Source of the DNA: HT1-32 sp040219025
GTDB taxonomy: Bacteria; Pseudomonadota; Alphaproteobacteria; Rhodospirillales; HT1-32
Direction of reading: 5' to 3'
Length of the DNA: 64,000 nt
Assembly: GCA_040219025.1 (NCBI GenBank)
Contig: JAVJTE010000020.1
Coordinates: forward strand, 1 to 64,000
Shown here: positions 35,476 through 44,627 of the stretch, in pieces
Numbering within the stretch: position 1 is the first letter of the stretch
Layout of the letters: every line of letters starts with the position of its first letter
Program-made: the position numbers and the translations under genes
Notes under the pieces: generated by a model
Told to the model about the DNA's origin: nothing
Database searches by the model: none
What the model saw: only the letters and a program-made list of their open reading frames with translations

Positions 35476-36879
35476 ATGTCTGAAATCATTTACGAAATTC
35501 CGGCTTTTGACATAACGGTTCCGGTCGTTGTCATCGGGGCCGGGGCCTGCGGATCCATCGCTGCGCTGGCGGCCCGTGATAATGGCGCAGAAGTTCTGGT
35601 GCTTGACCGGGATACCTCTCCCGGTGGCTCGACGGCCCTGTCATCCGGCTTCATCCCGGCCTGCGAAACCCGGTGGCAGACCGCCATTGGCGAGACGGAC
35701 TCCGTCGCCATCATGTCCGCCGATATTCAGCGCAAGGCGAAAGGCCGGGCCGATCCGGTTCTGACCGATCTGGTCGCCCGAACCTCCGGCCCGACGCTGG
35801 AATGGCTGGCCGACCGGCATGGCATCCCCTTTGTCCTGCTCGAAGGCTTTAAATATCCCGGCCACACAGCACTGCGGATGCATGCCCATGCCGAGCAGAC
35901 AGGCCGCGGCCTGATTACGGCCCTGCATACGGCCCTGTCGGCGGCAGATATCGACATCATGACGGATGCCCATGTGACGGCGCTGTATGCAGACCGGGCT
36001 GGCAAAATTCACGGGGTCAGGGTTGCCAGACCTGACGGATCGACCGAGGCCATCGGCTGCGCGGCGCTGGTGCTGGCCTGCAACGGCTATGGCGGCAGCC
36101 GGGAGATGCTGGAGCAGTATATCCCCGAAATGGCTCCGGCGATCTATTTCGGTCATGTCGGCAATCAGGGTGATGCGGTAAAATGGGGTGATGCACTTGG
36201 TGCAGGGCTGGCCGATATGGGAGCTTATCAGGGGCATGGCTCTGTCGCCTGGCCACATGCGGTTCTGATCAGCTGGGCGCTGATGATGGAAGGCGGCATT
36301 CAGGTCAATCTGAAGGGCGAACGCTTTTCCAACGAAAATCAGGGCTATTCCGAACAGGCAGTTGACGTGCTGGCCCAGCCCGAAGGCATTGCCTGGGACA
36401 TCTATGACCAGCGCCTGCATGACCTTGGCATGACCTTCGATGATTATCGTCAGGCGGAAAAGGCCGGGGCCGTGCGCCGGGCCGATGACCCGGCAGCGCT
36501 CGCCGCGCTGATTGATCTGCCCGCCGGAACTCTGCAACAGACCCTCGATCACGCCGCCGCTCTTCAGGCAGGCAGGGGAGAGGATGTGTTCGGTCGCGAT
36601 TTCACACAAAAACCGCCGCTTTCAGGGCCGTTTTATGCGATCCGGGTGACCGGCACGCTGTTCCACACGCAGGGCGGGCTGACGATTGACGACCGGACCA
36701 GGGTGATGCGTCCGGACGGCTCGTTACTGCCCAATCTGTTTGCCGGCGGGGGCGCGGCACGGGGTGTTTCCGGCCCCGCAGTCTGGGGATATCTTTCCGG
36801 GAATGGCCTGCTGACGGCGGTCTCACTGGGCCGCCTTGCCGGTGAAGCCGCCGCTGATCAGGTGACCTCCGACCGCTAA
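35476..36879 (+). CDS. FAD-dependent oxidoreductase (fumarate reductase/ketosteroid dehydrogenase-like)
   Basis: A 467-residue flavoprotein. The N-terminal Rossmann motif is VVVIGAGACGSIAALAARDN with the acidic strand end VLVLDRD, followed by SPGGSTALSSGFIPA, which binds FAD in the FAD_binding_2 family. The C-terminal FAD segment is LFAGGGAARGVSGPAVWGYL. YEIPAFDITVP precedes the fold. The family reduces or oxidises C=C bonds, and the substrate is not evident. It starts 13 bases after the second pentapeptide gene. An in-frame ATG at 35419 would overlap that gene. The stop overlaps the trmJ stop on the other strand. Confidence 0.88.
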   Translation: MSEIIYEIPAFDITVPVVVIGAGACGSIAALAARDNGAEVLVLDRDTSPGGSTALSSGFIPACETRWQTAIGETDSVAIMSADIQRKAKGRADPVLTDLVARTSGPTLEWLADRHGIPFVLLEGFKYPGHTALRMHAHAEQTGRGLITALHTALSAADIDIMTDAHVTALYADRAGKIHGVRVARPDGSTEAIGCAALVLACNGYGGSREMLEQYIPEMAPAIYFGHVGNQGDAVKWGDALGAGLADMGAYQGHGSVAWPHAVLISWALMMEGGIQVNLKGERFSNENQGYSEQAVDVLAQPEGIAWDIYDQRLHDLGMTFDDYRQAEKAGAVRRADDPAALAALIDLPAGTLQQTLDHAAALQAGRGEDVFGRDFTQKPPLSGPFYAIRVTGTLFHTQGGLTIDDRTRVMRPDGSLLPNLFAGGGAARGVSGPAVWGYLSGNGLLTAVSLGRLAGEAAADQVTSDR

Positions 36880-37655
36880 TCGGTCTTGCGGTAGCGACCG
36901 CCATATTTGACCAGCCCGACAATTACGCCGCGCAATGTCCGGACTTCCTGTTCGGTCATGCTGGCGCGCAGGAAAATATTACGGATGTTGCGGGTCATGG
37001 TCGGGCGTTTTTCGACCGGCAGCAGAAAGCCGCAATCATCGAGCTCACGCTCCAGATGCTCGAACAGGCCGATCAGTTCTTCACGGCTGGCCGGGCGGGT
37101 GCTGCCCATGACCTGCTCCACCGGGGCCTTTTCGACACCGGCCTGATACCATTCATAGCCGACCAGCAGCACCGCCTGCGCCAGATTGAGCGAGGAGAAT
37201 GCCGGGTTCAGCGGCGCTTCCACCACCACGTCGGCCAGCGCGACATCGTCGTTATGCAACCCCTTGCGTTCGGCCCCGAACAGAATACCGAGCTGCTGGC
37301 CTGCCCCGGTCCGTGAGCGCATGTCGGCGGCGGCGGCGCGCGGTGTCATCACCATCTGGGTCATGGCACGGGGCCGGGCCGTGGTGGCATAGACCCCCTG
37401 CAGATCGGCAATCGCTTCGGCGGTTGTCCCGAACACCCGCACCCCGACGCCTTTTTCCAGCGCACCGGAGGAGGATGCCACGGCTTTCTCGCTCGGCCAG
37501 CCGTCGCGGGGCCGGACCAGCCGGAGGTCGGTCAGCCCGTTATTCAGCATGGCGCGGGCACACATGCCGATATTCTCACCCAGCTGCGGGTCGACCAGAA
37601 TAACGGCCGGGCCGGGTAGCACCGCCGCCGCAAATTTACCGTCGGTTCCGGCCAT
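36876..37655 (-). CDS. trmJ: tRNA (cytidine/uridine-2'-O-)-methyltransferase TrmJ
   Basis: A 259-residue SPOUT methyltransferase. Motif 1 is VILVDPQLGENIGMCARAML, with the catalytic Arg in NIGMCARAM. The knot motifs are LGILFGAERKGLHNDD and NPAFSSLNLAQAVLLVGYEW. A C-terminal extension (PTMTRNIRNIFLRASMTEQE) is usual for TrmJ. It methylates the 2'-OH of nucleotide 32 in tRNA. Its start overlaps the cimA stop (TGATG). Its TAG overlaps the TAA of the convergent FAD gene. Confidence 0.93.
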   Translation of the reverse strand: MAGTDGKFAAAVLPGPAVILVDPQLGENIGMCARAMLNNGLTDLRLVRPRDGWPSEKAVASSSGALEKGVGVRVFGTTAEAIADLQGVYATTARPRAMTQMVMTPRAAAADMRSRTGAGQQLGILFGAERKGLHNDDVALADVVVEAPLNPAFSSLNLAQAVLLVGYEWYQAGVEKAPVEQVMGSTRPASREELIGLFEHLERELDDCGFLLPVEKRPTMTRNIRNIFLRASMTEQEVRTLRGVIVGLVKYGGRYRKTD

Positions 37656-39301
37656 CAGTCGGGTGTCCGCAGGTCCGTTGCACCTTTCAGATGCTCTGTC
37701 GCCACACCGTCCCTGAACAGCTTGTAGGTGATGGAATCGCGCAGCGCATTGAACGAGGCAGAGATAATGTTGGTGGACACACCGATGGTGGACCAGCTGC
37801 GGGCGGCCCGTCCCCTGCCGCTGGCACTTTCGATGCGGACACGGGTGACCGCCTCGGTACCGTCATTCGGAGTCAGGATGCGTACCTTGTAGTCGACAAG
37901 ACGCAGATCGGTAAGCGTCGGATAGCAGCCGATCAGCACTTTGCGCATGGCCCCGTCGATGGCGTTCACCGGGCCATTACCCTCGGCGACGCTCATGAAC
38001 TCGTCATCGCCGACCTGCAGCTTTACGGTCGCTTCCGACAGGGTGACCTCTTCCGCACGGGCGTTCCAGCGACGCTCGTCGATGACCCGGAAGCTGGAGA
38101 GCTGGAAATAGGTTGGCATATCGCCCAGCAGACGTCGCGCCAGCAGCTCGAAACTGGCTTCTGCACCGTCATAGGCATAGCCCTGGGCTTCGCGTTCCTT
38201 GACCACTTCGACCAGCCGCGTCACCCGCTTGTCCTTTGGATCGATTTCCACCCCGATTTCCCGGAACCGGGCGAGGATATTTGACCGCCCGGCCTGATCC
38301 GAAACCACGATATGGCGGCTGTTGCCGACCAGCGCAGGCTCAATATGTTCGTAAGTCCGCGGATCTTTCTCGACCGCAGAGACATGCAGCCCGCCCTTGT
38401 GCGCAAAGGCACTTTCACCGACAAAAGGCGCACCGCGACTGGGCGCGCGGTTCAGCCGTTCATCCAGCATGCGCGAGACATGGGTCAGTTTTGCAACGCC
38501 GGCATCGCTGATACCGACATCCATACCCATTTTCAGCTTCAGGTTGGCAATCAGCGTGATGATGTCGGCATTGCCGCAGCGCTCTCCCAGGCCGTTCAGG
38601 GTGCCCTGTACCTGCCTTGCCCCGGCGCGCACCGCCGCCAGTGAATTGGCCACCGCATTGCCGGTATCGTTGTGGCAGTGAATGCCGATATGGGTGCCGG
38701 GAATATGCTGGCAGACCTCGCCGACAATCCGCTCGATTTCGTCCGGCAGGGTGCCGCCATTGGTATCGCAGAGCACGACCCAGCGGGCACCGTTATCATG
38801 GGCCGCCTTCAGGCAGGACAGGGCATAGTCCGGGTTGTTCCTGTAGCCGTCGAAAAAATGCTCGGCGTCATACATCACCTGTTCCATCCGGCCCGTCGCA
38901 TGGCGGACGGAATCAGCGATCATCGCGACATTTTCCTCACGCGGGATTTCCAGCGCCACATCGACATGGAAATCCCAGGACTTGCCGACGAAGCAGACGG
39001 AGCGCGCGCCGGTGGTCAGCAGGGCCTGAAATCCCGGATCATTCTCGACAGAACGTCCGGGACGACGGGTCATGCCGAAAGCAACCAGCTTTGCGGTCGA
39101 CAATTCAGGCGGCTCGGCAAAGAAGGCATCATCGGTCGGGTTGGCACCGGGCCAGCCGCCTTCAACATAATCGACACCAAGGGCATCCAGCTCCAGGGCA
39201 ATAGCCTGCTTGTCGACCGTGGTGAAATCCACCCCCTGCATCTGCTGGCCGTCGCGCAGTGTGGTGTCAAACAGATAGACGTAATCTTCATTGCCCGCCA
39301 T
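37655..39301 (-). CDS. cimA: Citramalate synthase
   Basis: A 548-residue enzyme of the isopropylmalate-synthase family condensing pyruvate and acetyl-CoA to citramalate for isoleucine synthesis. The N-terminal barrel has LFDTTLRDGQQMQGVDFT (catalytic Arg and metal Asp), HIGIHCHNDTGNAVANSLAA (metal His pair) and LNGLGERCGNADIITLIAN. The segment AFAHKGGLHVSAVEKDPRTY follows. The C-terminal 110 residues form the LeuA-type allosteric domain. It is coupled to trmJ. A nested hairpin lies in its leader (39358-39422). Confidence 0.95.
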   Translation of the reverse strand: MAGNEDYVYLFDTTLRDGQQMQGVDFTTVDKQAIALELDALGVDYVEGGWPGANPTDDAFFAEPPELSTAKLVAFGMTRRPGRSVENDPGFQALLTTGARSVCFVGKSWDFHVDVALEIPREENVAMIADSVRHATGRMEQVMYDAEHFFDGYRNNPDYALSCLKAAHDNGARWVVLCDTNGGTLPDEIERIVGEVCQHIPGTHIGIHCHNDTGNAVANSLAAVRAGARQVQGTLNGLGERCGNADIITLIANLKLKMGMDVGISDAGVAKLTHVSRMLDERLNRAPSRGAPFVGESAFAHKGGLHVSAVEKDPRTYEHIEPALVGNSRHIVVSDQAGRSNILARFREIGVEIDPKDKRVTRLVEVVKEREAQGYAYDGAEASFELLARRLLGDMPTYFQLSSFRVIDERRWNARAEEVTLSEATVKLQVGDDEFMSVAEGNGPVNAIDGAMRKVLIGCYPTLTDLRLVDYKVRILTPNDGTEAVTRVRIESASGRGRAARSWSTIGVSTNIISASFNALRDSITYKLFRDGVATEHLKGATDLRTPD

Positions 39302-39357
39302 CGCGGTGCTCCCGGTGTTGCTCAGGGTCAGTCGGCGAAGGGCGCGATTTCAAACCC

Positions 39358-39422
39358 ATCCCGCCGGGAACCGCAAGGATTCTGTGGGCAAACCGGAGAA
39401 TCCGGGAAATGCCCGGCGGGAT
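39358..39422. promoter_or_regulatory. Nested inverted repeat in the cimA leader
   Basis: ATCCCGCCGGG (39358-39368) pairs perfectly with CCCGGCGGGAT (39412-39422), and inside it GGATTCT (39377-39383) pairs perfectly with AGAATCC (39397-39403). It lies between the aldolase stop and the cimA start, both on the minus strand. It may be an attenuator, a terminator for the aldolase operon, or a repeat element. Confidence 0.5.
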
Positions 39423-39438
39423 CCCGGTGCAACCGGCC

Positions 39439-40224
39439 TTACGCCTGAAACTGGCTGAGGAACTTCATGCGGTCGCGACCGGCGCTCATCATCAGCGAAT
39501 GATCGCCACCGGCCAGACAGAAACGCACACCCATCCCGATATATTTTTCCATCAGCGGATGGGCATAGACACCACCCATGCCCGGATATTTGTTATGCCG
39601 CGCGCAGGCCTCAATCACCGTTTTCAGAGCAGCTTCGATCTTCGGGTCACCCAGCTTTCCGGCGATTCCCATGGTGGCGGCGAGATCGTTACAGCCCACC
39701 ATGACGCAATCAATGCCGGGCACCGCCGCAATGGCATCGGCATTTTTGACCGCTTCCGGTGTCTCAATCATCACCGTAACGAAGGTCAGGTCGTTCAGGA
39801 TCCGGGTTGCCTCATCCATCGGTGTCGGCTGGTAGGCAAGCTGCGGCGACAGGCCGGTGAGTGATCGCATGCCAAGCGGCGGGAAACGGCAGTTGGTGAC
39901 AACGGCCTGCGCTTCGGCAACCGTATTGACATGCGGCACCACGACACCCATCGCGCCCCCATCAAGAACCCGGGAGGCATGGAAGGACTGATGACCGGGC
40001 ACCCGGACAATCGGTGTCACCCCGGTCGGCAGCGCAGCAACGCAGAGCGTCGAGACAGTATCCACATCCATGCTGCTGTGTTCGGTATCGATGAACAGCC
40101 AGTCGAAGCCGCATTCCCTTGCCATCAGCGCGATACCCGGCTGACGCATGGCCGAGGCGGTCAGCGAGAAGACACAGCCCCCGGCTTCCAGTTTCTTCTT
40201 CATGGTGTTTTCAAATGCGGGCAT
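39439..40224 (-). CDS. HpcH/HpaI-family aldolase/citrate lyase-type enzyme (second copy)
   Basis: A 261-residue class II aldolase with FDWLFIDTEHSSMDVDTVST (active-site region), VVPHVNTVAEAQAVVTNCRF, FVTVMIETPEAVKNADAIAA (metal Glu) and IDCVMVGCNDLAATMGIAGK. The start MPAFENTMKKKLE at 40224 has GGAGAGGAG upstream. It is only distantly related to the copy at 16146. As the most 3' gene of the acyl-CoA ligase/TRAP cluster it probably cleaves a 3-hydroxy acid or a hydroxyacyl-CoA intermediate. That step is inference. Confidence 0.88.
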   Translation of the reverse strand: MPAFENTMKKKLEAGGCVFSLTASAMRQPGIALMARECGFDWLFIDTEHSSMDVDTVSTLCVAALPTGVTPIVRVPGHQSFHASRVLDGGAMGVVVPHVNTVAEAQAVVTNCRFPPLGMRSLTGLSPQLAYQPTPMDEATRILNDLTFVTVMIETPEAVKNADAIAAVPGIDCVMVGCNDLAATMGIAGKLGDPKIEAALKTVIEACARHNKYPGMGGVYAHPLMEKYIGMGVRFCLAGGDHSLMMSAGRDRMKFLSQFQA

Positions 40225-40323
40225 CTGTCGCTCCTCTCCTGATATGCGGTTATGTCCGGACAGGATAGCCACATTCTGTGGTGATGGTCACGGGCGGTCT
40301 GCAACTGATCTTCATCAGGGCCG

Positions 40324-41820
40324 TCAGAATATCTCCGCACCGTCTGTATCACGCGGCAATCCACCCTTTTTAATTCGCTCTGACGGCGTGCGGTCAAAGG
40401 TTTCGACCCGGCGGATATAGCGGGGCATCTGGAAGGCGGCGAGGCGTTCCGTACACCAGCCCTTCAGTTCGGTCAGGTCGAGTGCGGTGCCCGCGGGGGT
40501 GCGCAGGAATGCCATGATGTCTTCTTCGCCCAGCGCGCCAGGCACACCGATGACGGCGCTTTCTGCGACAGCAGGGTGATCGTTCAGCACCCGCTCCACC
40601 TCCCAGGCGGAGACATTCTCTCCCTTATGGCGGATCATGTCCTTTGACCGGCCGGAGAAGAAATAGTTCCCGTCGTCATCCCGCCAGGCGATATCCCCGG
40701 TATGCAGCCCATCCGCCCGCAGCAGGTCCGCCGTGGCATCCGGGTTGCCGAGATAACCGGGGGTCATCAGCGTCGGCGGGTCGGTACGGAGCACAATCTC
40801 ACCCCGTTCACCGTCTGGTACGAGGCCACCTTCCGGATTGCGCAGGGTGATCGTGACGCCGGGGGCGGCCTTGCCGATCGAGCCTGCAACACCGTCGTGA
40901 TTGATCGTGGAAAAGCTTGAAGCTTCGGTCATGCCATAGACCTCGACCAGCCGGACACCAAAGCGTTCGCGAAAGGCTGTCTCGACTTCCGGTCGCGCAC
41001 CGGCACCGAAGGCCAGCTCAAGCCCGTGATCCCGGTCTTTCCGATCCGGCGGCAGTTTCAGCAGGATATCCAGCACACCGCCCAGATAATGCGCCCGGTT
41101 GACCCGCCCCGTGCGAACCTCGTCCCAGAACCGGCTGGCGGAAAACCGGGGGACCATGACCAGTGTCGCCTGCTGTTCCAGCGCCAGTGCCAGCATCTGT
41201 GCCCCACCGACATGGATCAGCGGTTCCCAGAAATGAAACCTGTGACCGGGTTCTGCCCCCGATGCCATGGCGGCGAACCGGCCCGCTGATAACAGCATCC
41301 GTTCGGTGACGATGACACCTTTCGGCGCACCGGTGGTGCCGGAGGTGAACAGAATGGTGCGGGTGCTCTCTCCGGTCAGGCCTTCTCCGGACGGCGGGGT
41401 GCTGCCGGACGCCGTGGCCGTCAGGTCCGCCAGTGTCAGGACCGGGCGGCTGAATCCGGTTCCCCTTATGCTGTCGGCATAATCACTGTCAGCCACGCCA
41501 AGAACCGGGTCCGTCACCTGAATGATGTGACGGATTGCCGGGCCTTTCAGCTTCGGATTCAGGGGCACCCAGACCGCGCCGCTGAGCGCCAGGGCAAAGA
41601 TCAGCGCGACATGGTCGGGATGGTTGTCGAGCATCAGGGCGACAGCCTCACCGGACTGCACGCCAGCCGCCCGCAGGCCGGCGGCCAGCGTCTGTGCCTG
41701 ACGATAAACCGCATCAGTGGTCATGGCCCGCCCCTGCCAGTCCAGCAGGATATGGTCAGGCCGGGCGGCTGCCGAGTTGATCAGCAGGTCGGCATGGGTT
41801 TCTGCAGGTTGTCCGCTCAC
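40324..41820 (-). CDS. Acyl-CoA ligase (AMP-forming, CaiC-like)
   Basis: A 498-residue adenylating enzyme. The P-loop is TILFTSGTTGAPKGVIVTER near residue 160, followed by LVEVYGMTEASSFSTINHDG and LHTGDIAWRDDDGNYFFSGR. The hinge is the SGRSKDMIRHKGENVSAWEV stretch. The C-terminal Lys region reads RTPSERIKKGGLPRD rather than the common PRTxTGKI, as in carnitine/crotonobetaine-CoA ligases. It would activate an imported carboxylic acid as its CoA thioester. It overlaps the enoyl-CoA hydratase gene by 4 bases. Confidence 0.92.
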   Translation of the reverse strand: MSGQPAETHADLLINSAAARPDHILLDWQGRAMTTDAVYRQAQTLAAGLRAAGVQSGEAVALMLDNHPDHVALIFALALSGAVWVPLNPKLKGPAIRHIIQVTDPVLGVADSDYADSIRGTGFSRPVLTLADLTATASGSTPPSGEGLTGESTRTILFTSGTTGAPKGVIVTERMLLSAGRFAAMASGAEPGHRFHFWEPLIHVGGAQMLALALEQQATLVMVPRFSASRFWDEVRTGRVNRAHYLGGVLDILLKLPPDRKDRDHGLELAFGAGARPEVETAFRERFGVRLVEVYGMTEASSFSTINHDGVAGSIGKAAPGVTITLRNPEGGLVPDGERGEIVLRTDPPTLMTPGYLGNPDATADLLRADGLHTGDIAWRDDDGNYFFSGRSKDMIRHKGENVSAWEVERVLNDHPAVAESAVIGVPGALGEEDIMAFLRTPAGTALDLTELKGWCTERLAAFQMPRYIRRVETFDRTPSERIKKGGLPRDTDGAEIF

Positions 41821-42578
41821 GCCTTTTTCTTGGTCACAAACCCGGCTGTTTCACGCTGCGGTTCGCCGGATTCATAGGCTTCACGGTGATACCGGCGGGC
41901 GGCCTCGAAGGCCGCGTCAAAACCGGGCTGGGTCATTTCCGCCAGCCAGCGTTTGGTCAGGCCGAAGGCGGTGCCCGGCAGGTTGCCCATTTCACCGGCA
42001 AGGCGGAGTGCCGTCGGCATCACCTGATCCTGATCGACCAGATGATGGACAATCCCGGCATTGGCCGCTTCATTCGCCATCATCAGGCGACCGGACAGTG
42101 CCAGTTCCGTCGTCCGTGACAGGCCGAACATGGCATTCATGATCCAGGGGCCGGTAATGCTGGCGATGCCGGATTTCACTTCCGGCTGGCCCAGCCGTAC
42201 CCCCGGATGGGCGACCCGGATATCCATCATCAGGCAGGCCTGAAAGGCCGAGCCTGCGGAGACACCGTTCAGGGCCGCGATCACCGGCTTCGGGAAGGTC
42301 CGGAAAGCGGTGTAAAGGGTGCGCCATTCCTCGATCCATTCGACGGCGGAATCCGGATCAAGATCCTTCGCCTCGTTCAGGTCCTGACCGGCACAGAAGG
42401 CGCGGTCACCGGCCCCGGTGAAGATCAGCGCCCGGATCGCGCTGTCCCCGGCGAAGCCCGCCATTGCGGACAGGATTTCCTGCCGCATCCTTGTGTTCCA
42501 GGCGTTCATCACCTCCGGCCGGTTAAGGGTGATGATGGCTGTCGTGCCATCGGTCCCGGCCTTGATAAAGTCAGGCAT
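41817..42578 (-). CDS. Enoyl-CoA hydratase/isomerase family protein
   Basis: A 253-residue crotonase-fold protein. The oxyanion-hole segments are DRAFCAGQDLNEAKDLD and ALNGVSAGSAFQACLMMDIR, and the usual second catalytic Glu region is LGQPEVKSGIASITGPWIM. The start at 42578 (MPDFIKAGTDGTTAIITLN) lies 4 bases after the dctM stop. The upstream in-frame extension overlaps dctM. It would hydrate or isomerise the CoA ester made by the ligase. Confidence 0.9.
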   Translation of the reverse strand: MPDFIKAGTDGTTAIITLNRPEVMNAWNTRMRQEILSAMAGFAGDSAIRALIFTGAGDRAFCAGQDLNEAKDLDPDSAVEWIEEWRTLYTAFRTFPKPVIAALNGVSAGSAFQACLMMDIRVAHPGVRLGQPEVKSGIASITGPWIMNAMFGLSRTTELALSGRLMMANEAANAGIVHHLVDQDQVMPTALRLAGEMGNLPGTAFGLTKRWLAEMTQPGFDAAFEAARRYHREAYESGEPQRETAGFVTKKKA

Positions 42579-42582
42579 AACG

Positions 42583-43896
42583 TCAGGTTCCCGGTCTGGT
42601 TCGCATGTTGTCCGGCAGCCAGGTGGCAATTTCCGGGAAGATGACAAGGATCACGACCATGATGCACATCAGGAAGAACAACGGCAGGGCACAGCGTGCG
42701 ATATAGCCGATCTGATGTTCGGTCATGCCTTGCAACACGAACAGGTTGAAGCCGATAGGGGGTGTGATCTGTGCCATTTCCACCACAACGACGATGAAGA
42801 TACCGAACCAGATGACATCAATTCCGGCAGTCCGGATCATCGGTTCCACCACGGCCATGGTCAGCACCACTGACGAGATACCGTCGAGGAAACAGCCGAT
42901 GATGATGTAGAAAATGGTCAGCGCAAAGATCAGCACATAGGGCGACAGATGCAGACCATCGATCCAGGCGGCGAGCGCCCGGGGCAGCCCGGTAAAGCCC
43001 ATCGACAGCGACAGGAAGGCCGCACCGGACAGAATCAGCGCAATCATGCAGGAGGTACGGGTCGCCCCCAGCAAGCTCTCGCGGAAGGTCGCAAAATTGA
43101 GCGAACCCTGCAGGGCGGCCAGCACCATGGCCCCGATAACCCCGATGGACGCCGCCTCCGTCGCGGTGGCAATGCCCAGATACATCGATCCGATGACGAA
43201 AATCACCAGACAGATGACCGGAATCAGGAACCGGGCTTCGCTGACACGTTTCATGAAGGACATTGACGGTTCTGCGGGCGGTACTTCCTTGCGGTAGACA
43301 AACGACCAGTAGGCGACATAACCCATGAACAGGCTGGCCAGAATCAGACCGGGGAAAACACCGGCCATAAACAGCTTGGAAATCGATTCATTGATGGTGA
43401 CGCCATAGACAATCAGCGTCAGCGACGGCGGGATCATCAGGCCGAGCGTTGCCGACCCGGCCAGCGTGCCGATGATCATCCGCTCCGGATAGCCGCGGCT
43501 CCTGAGTTCCGGGATCGACATCTTGCCGACCGTCGTCAGGGTGGCCGCAGACGAGCCGGAAACAGCAGCAAAGATCGTGCAGCCGACCACATTGGTATGC
43601 AGCAGACCACCGGGCAGCGGTGCCATCCAGGGGGCCAGCCCCCGGAACATGTCCTCGCTCAGCCGGGTGCGGTAGAGAATTTCGCCCATCCAGATGAACA
43701 GTGGCAGGGCCGTCAGCGACCAGCTGGAGGATGAAGTCCAGATTGTCGTGATCATGGCATCCCCGGCGGGGCGGACGGTAAACAGTTCCATGCCGATCAG
43801 GGCGACGCCAAGCAGCGACAGCCCGACCCAGACACCGGAGCCGAGCAGGAAAAACAGCGTGAAGAGGAAAATCGTTGTGAGAAGGGCCTGTTCCAT
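42583..43896 (-). CDS. dctM: TRAP transporter large permease subunit DctM
   Basis: A 437-residue inner-membrane protein with about twelve hydrophobic segments. DctM hallmarks are SLTALPLFIWMGEILYRTRL, AAVSGSSAATLTTVGKMSIP, TLAGSATLGLMIPPSLTLIV and MAQITPPIGFNLFVLQGMT. The start at 43896 has AGGGGG nearby. It exchanges a carboxylate for Na+ together with DctQ and the DctP binding protein from the same operon. Confidence 0.95.
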   Translation of the reverse strand: MEQALLTTIFLFTLFFLLGSGVWVGLSLLGVALIGMELFTVRPAGDAMITTIWTSSSSWSLTALPLFIWMGEILYRTRLSEDMFRGLAPWMAPLPGGLLHTNVVGCTIFAAVSGSSAATLTTVGKMSIPELRSRGYPERMIIGTLAGSATLGLMIPPSLTLIVYGVTINESISKLFMAGVFPGLILASLFMGYVAYWSFVYRKEVPPAEPSMSFMKRVSEARFLIPVICLVIFVIGSMYLGIATATEAASIGVIGAMVLAALQGSLNFATFRESLLGATRTSCMIALILSGAAFLSLSMGFTGLPRALAAWIDGLHLSPYVLIFALTIFYIIIGCFLDGISSVVLTMAVVEPMIRTAGIDVIWFGIFIVVVVEMAQITPPIGFNLFVLQGMTEHQIGYIARCALPLFFLMCIMVVILVIFPEIATWLPDNMRTRPGT

Positions 43897-43900
43897 CGAT

Positions 43901-44515
43901 CTATTCCCCCTTGTTTTCGGCGACGCGTTCGGCGGACAGGTCGGTTTCACCGACAAAGATCACGCGGATGAGATGGTCCAGCAGGGCGACGGCCAGAATG
44001 GTTGTGCCAATCGCCATCGGAACCTGCGGAATCCAGATCGGTGTGGCATCCTGACCCTGACTGATGTCATGCAGCTTGTAAGATACCTGGGTCGCCCGGA
44101 TGGCGTACCAGGCAAAATAGGCGGCAAAGAAAAAGCCGATACCGAAGCACCAGATATCGCCGATCCGGCGCGGCAGACCATGCAGCTTGCTGAGCACCAG
44201 GCTGACCCGGATATGGGCACCATTGTTCAGCGTATAGGCCATTGCAAAGAAGGACGCCGCCGCCATTGAATAGCCGGCATAGTCGGTCGATCCGGGAAAC
44301 TGGTAAGCCATGTTGGCGAGAACCCAGTCCGCAGCACCCTCACCGAAGAGGCTGCGCATGACCTGGGCCAGGTCGAGCATCCAGCGGGAAATCATCTGCA
44401 CGACGATGATCGTCAGGATGATGAGCAGGAAGCCGGCAGCCAGAAAGCCGCAGGAATTATAGATGAAGTCCAGAATCGGGCGCAGCGTCCGACCGACTGA
44501 GCGCAATGCAGACAT
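43901..44515 (-). CDS. dctQ: TRAP transporter small permease subunit DctQ
   Basis: A 204-residue membrane protein with four hydrophobic helices. These lie around LAAGFLLIILTIIVVQMISR, MAAASFFAMAYTLNNGAHIR, WCFGIGFFFAAYFAWYAIRA and VPMAIGTTILAVALLDHLIR. The NGAHIRVSLVLSKL segment matches the DctQ family signature. An AGGGGGAA site precedes the ATG. It lies 4 bases upstream of dctM. Confidence 0.92.
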   Translation of the reverse strand: MSALRSVGRTLRPILDFIYNSCGFLAAGFLLIILTIIVVQMISRWMLDLAQVMRSLFGEGAADWVLANMAYQFPGSTDYAGYSMAAASFFAMAYTLNNGAHIRVSLVLSKLHGLPRRIGDIWCFGIGFFFAAYFAWYAIRATQVSYKLHDISQGQDATPIWIPQVPMAIGTTILAVALLDHLIRVIFVGETDLSAERVAENKGE

Positions 44516-44573
44516 GTATTCCCCCTTGGAATGACATCAACGGCGTCGGACCCCCTCCTTCGCCCGGGCAGAG

Positions 44574-44603
44574 CGGCCCGCAGGTTGTGACGCCTGCGGG
44601 CCG
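44574..44603. promoter_or_regulatory. Stem-loop between dctP and dctQ
   Basis: CGGCCCGCAGG and CCTGCGGGCCG form a perfect 11-bp stem around TTGTGACG in the 112-base gap between dctP and dctQ. There is no T run. Such a hairpin may protect the dctP message and lower dctQM expression. Confidence 0.65.
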
Positions 44604-44627
44604 GTTAACCTGATGCAGTATCAGAAA

